From Gammaproteobacteria bacterium (lineage in GTDB: Bacteria > Pseudomonadota > Gammaproteobacteria > GRL18), in the NCBI GenBank assembly GCA_024511395.1, contig JANELJ010000018.1, positions 1 to 13,380 on the forward strand: a stretch of DNA of 13,380 bases, written 5' to 3'. The notes under the pieces are model-generated. The model was given only the letters and a program-made list of their open reading frames with translations. It was not told the DNA's origin and made no database searches. The translations under genes and the position numbers were made by a program. This document shows, in pieces, positions 13,083 to 13,380 of this stretch; position 1 is the stretch's first letter; every line of letters begins with the position of its first letter.

Positions 13083-13380
13083 GGTAATCCCCCCATTTAT
13101 AAAGCAATTCATAAATAGAGGTTTTGCATAAGTCTTATCCACATATCCACATATCCATAGGTCTGCCTGTTGGTAAGACCTTCAGGTTTATCTCACTGAC
13201 AGGCCTGGCCTGTGGGTATGTGGATAAGACGGTTTAAATTGTTTTCTAACAGACTAAAGCCAATTTTTGCCTGGGTGGTACTCCACCGATAGCCGTATGG
13301 GGTCGTTCATTATTATAACTCCATTTCCAGCATGTTGCTGTTTCCTGTGCATGCTCTATAGAATTAAATAAAAACTGATT
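13082..13380 (-). mobile_element. IS3-family insertion sequence, 3' end (copy B, continues outside the window)
   Basis: The element end starts at TGGTAATCCCCCC (13082), fused directly to GGDEF-gene codons. 13083-13336 matches copy A; beyond it the transposase frame continues to the window edge, so this copy may be complete. It contains the same inverted repeat (13132-13145 with 13217-13230) bearing two TTATCCACA sequences, plus a tandem ACATATCCA duplication absent from copy A. The left end and any target duplication lie outside the window. Confidence 0.82.
13246..13380 (-). CDS. IS3-family transposase (orfB, DDE), C-terminal 44 residues, partial
   Basis: The frame is open from the window edge to the TAG at 13248-13246. 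It reads NQFLFNSIEHAQETATC, then WKWSYNNERPHTAIGG and VPPRQKLALVC. Spacing of the FxSIEHAQ helix before the YNNERPHxAIGG motif is that of IS3-family orfB C-termini, which follow the DDE integrase core. The catalytic part is outside the window. Compared with copy A the penultimate residue is Val rather than Ala. Confidence 0.85.
   Translation of the reverse strand, partial: NQFLFNSIEHAQETATCWKWSYNNERPHTAIGGVPPRQKLALVC

Overview
The window looks like the chromosome of a gammaproteobacterium. The evidence is a gamma-type initiator tRNA with a textbook sigma70 promoter, a DUF3596-type tyrosine integrase, rmlC/rmlD, an MbcA/ParS/Xre-like (DUF2384) protein and IS3-family ends. I cannot fix the order or genus. 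Positions 1-3390 look AT-richer and accessory; about 4200-11750 looks like ordinary chromosome; the right edge is again disturbed by an insertion sequence.

Left region (1-3390). Three small lipoprotein genes read leftward as one operon from a good promoter at 1625-1653; two are paralogues overlapping by ATGA and the third is BamE/OmlA-like. Next comes a scar of broken genes: the tail of a YgjP-like (DUF45) metallopeptidase, a 246-bp 3' end of an IS3-family element, and a tyrosine integrase cut just before its first catalytic arginine. The integrase overlaps an excisionase-like gene whose first codons lie in a 55-bp palindrome. A divergent ribbon-helix-helix regulator follows, with repeated TAGAC/GTCTA half-sites in its promoter region. 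A terminator and tRNA-fMet (3393-3469, minus) close this unit, which is best read as a decayed integrative element beside a tRNA.

Central region (3664-7471). A broken PliI-like periplasmic protein gene (one frameshift, one internal TAG) runs into rmlC, rmlD and a NodU/TobZ-family carbamoyltransferase. Together these suggest synthesis and possible carbamoylation of a 6-deoxysugar for a surface glycan; rmlA and rmlB are not in the window.

Right region (7513-13380). A DUF2384 gene reads leftward. Three unrecognised, acidic, mostly helical protein genes (8176-10136) read rightward and converge on a leftward gene for an unusual fusion: N-terminal helix-turn-helix, coiled coil, plant-type [2Fe-2S] ferredoxin and a ferredoxin-reductase-like module with altered cofactor motifs. 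A GGDEF-EAL gene lies just upstream of the fusion on the same strand. It carries two internal TAG codons and is cut off by a second, longer copy of the IS3-family element that runs out of the window. Both convergent gene pairs (7471/7568 and 10136/10219) are separated by related C5/G5 palindromes; the second is a perfect 35-bp-arm hairpin.

The most general oddity is that all three TAG codons that split genes after 4000 sit in CTAGG. Each would be CAG (Gln) in CCAGG, the Dcm-type methylation site. Either the genes are truly decaying by 5-methylcytosine deamination or the consensus carries methylation-linked base-calling errors.
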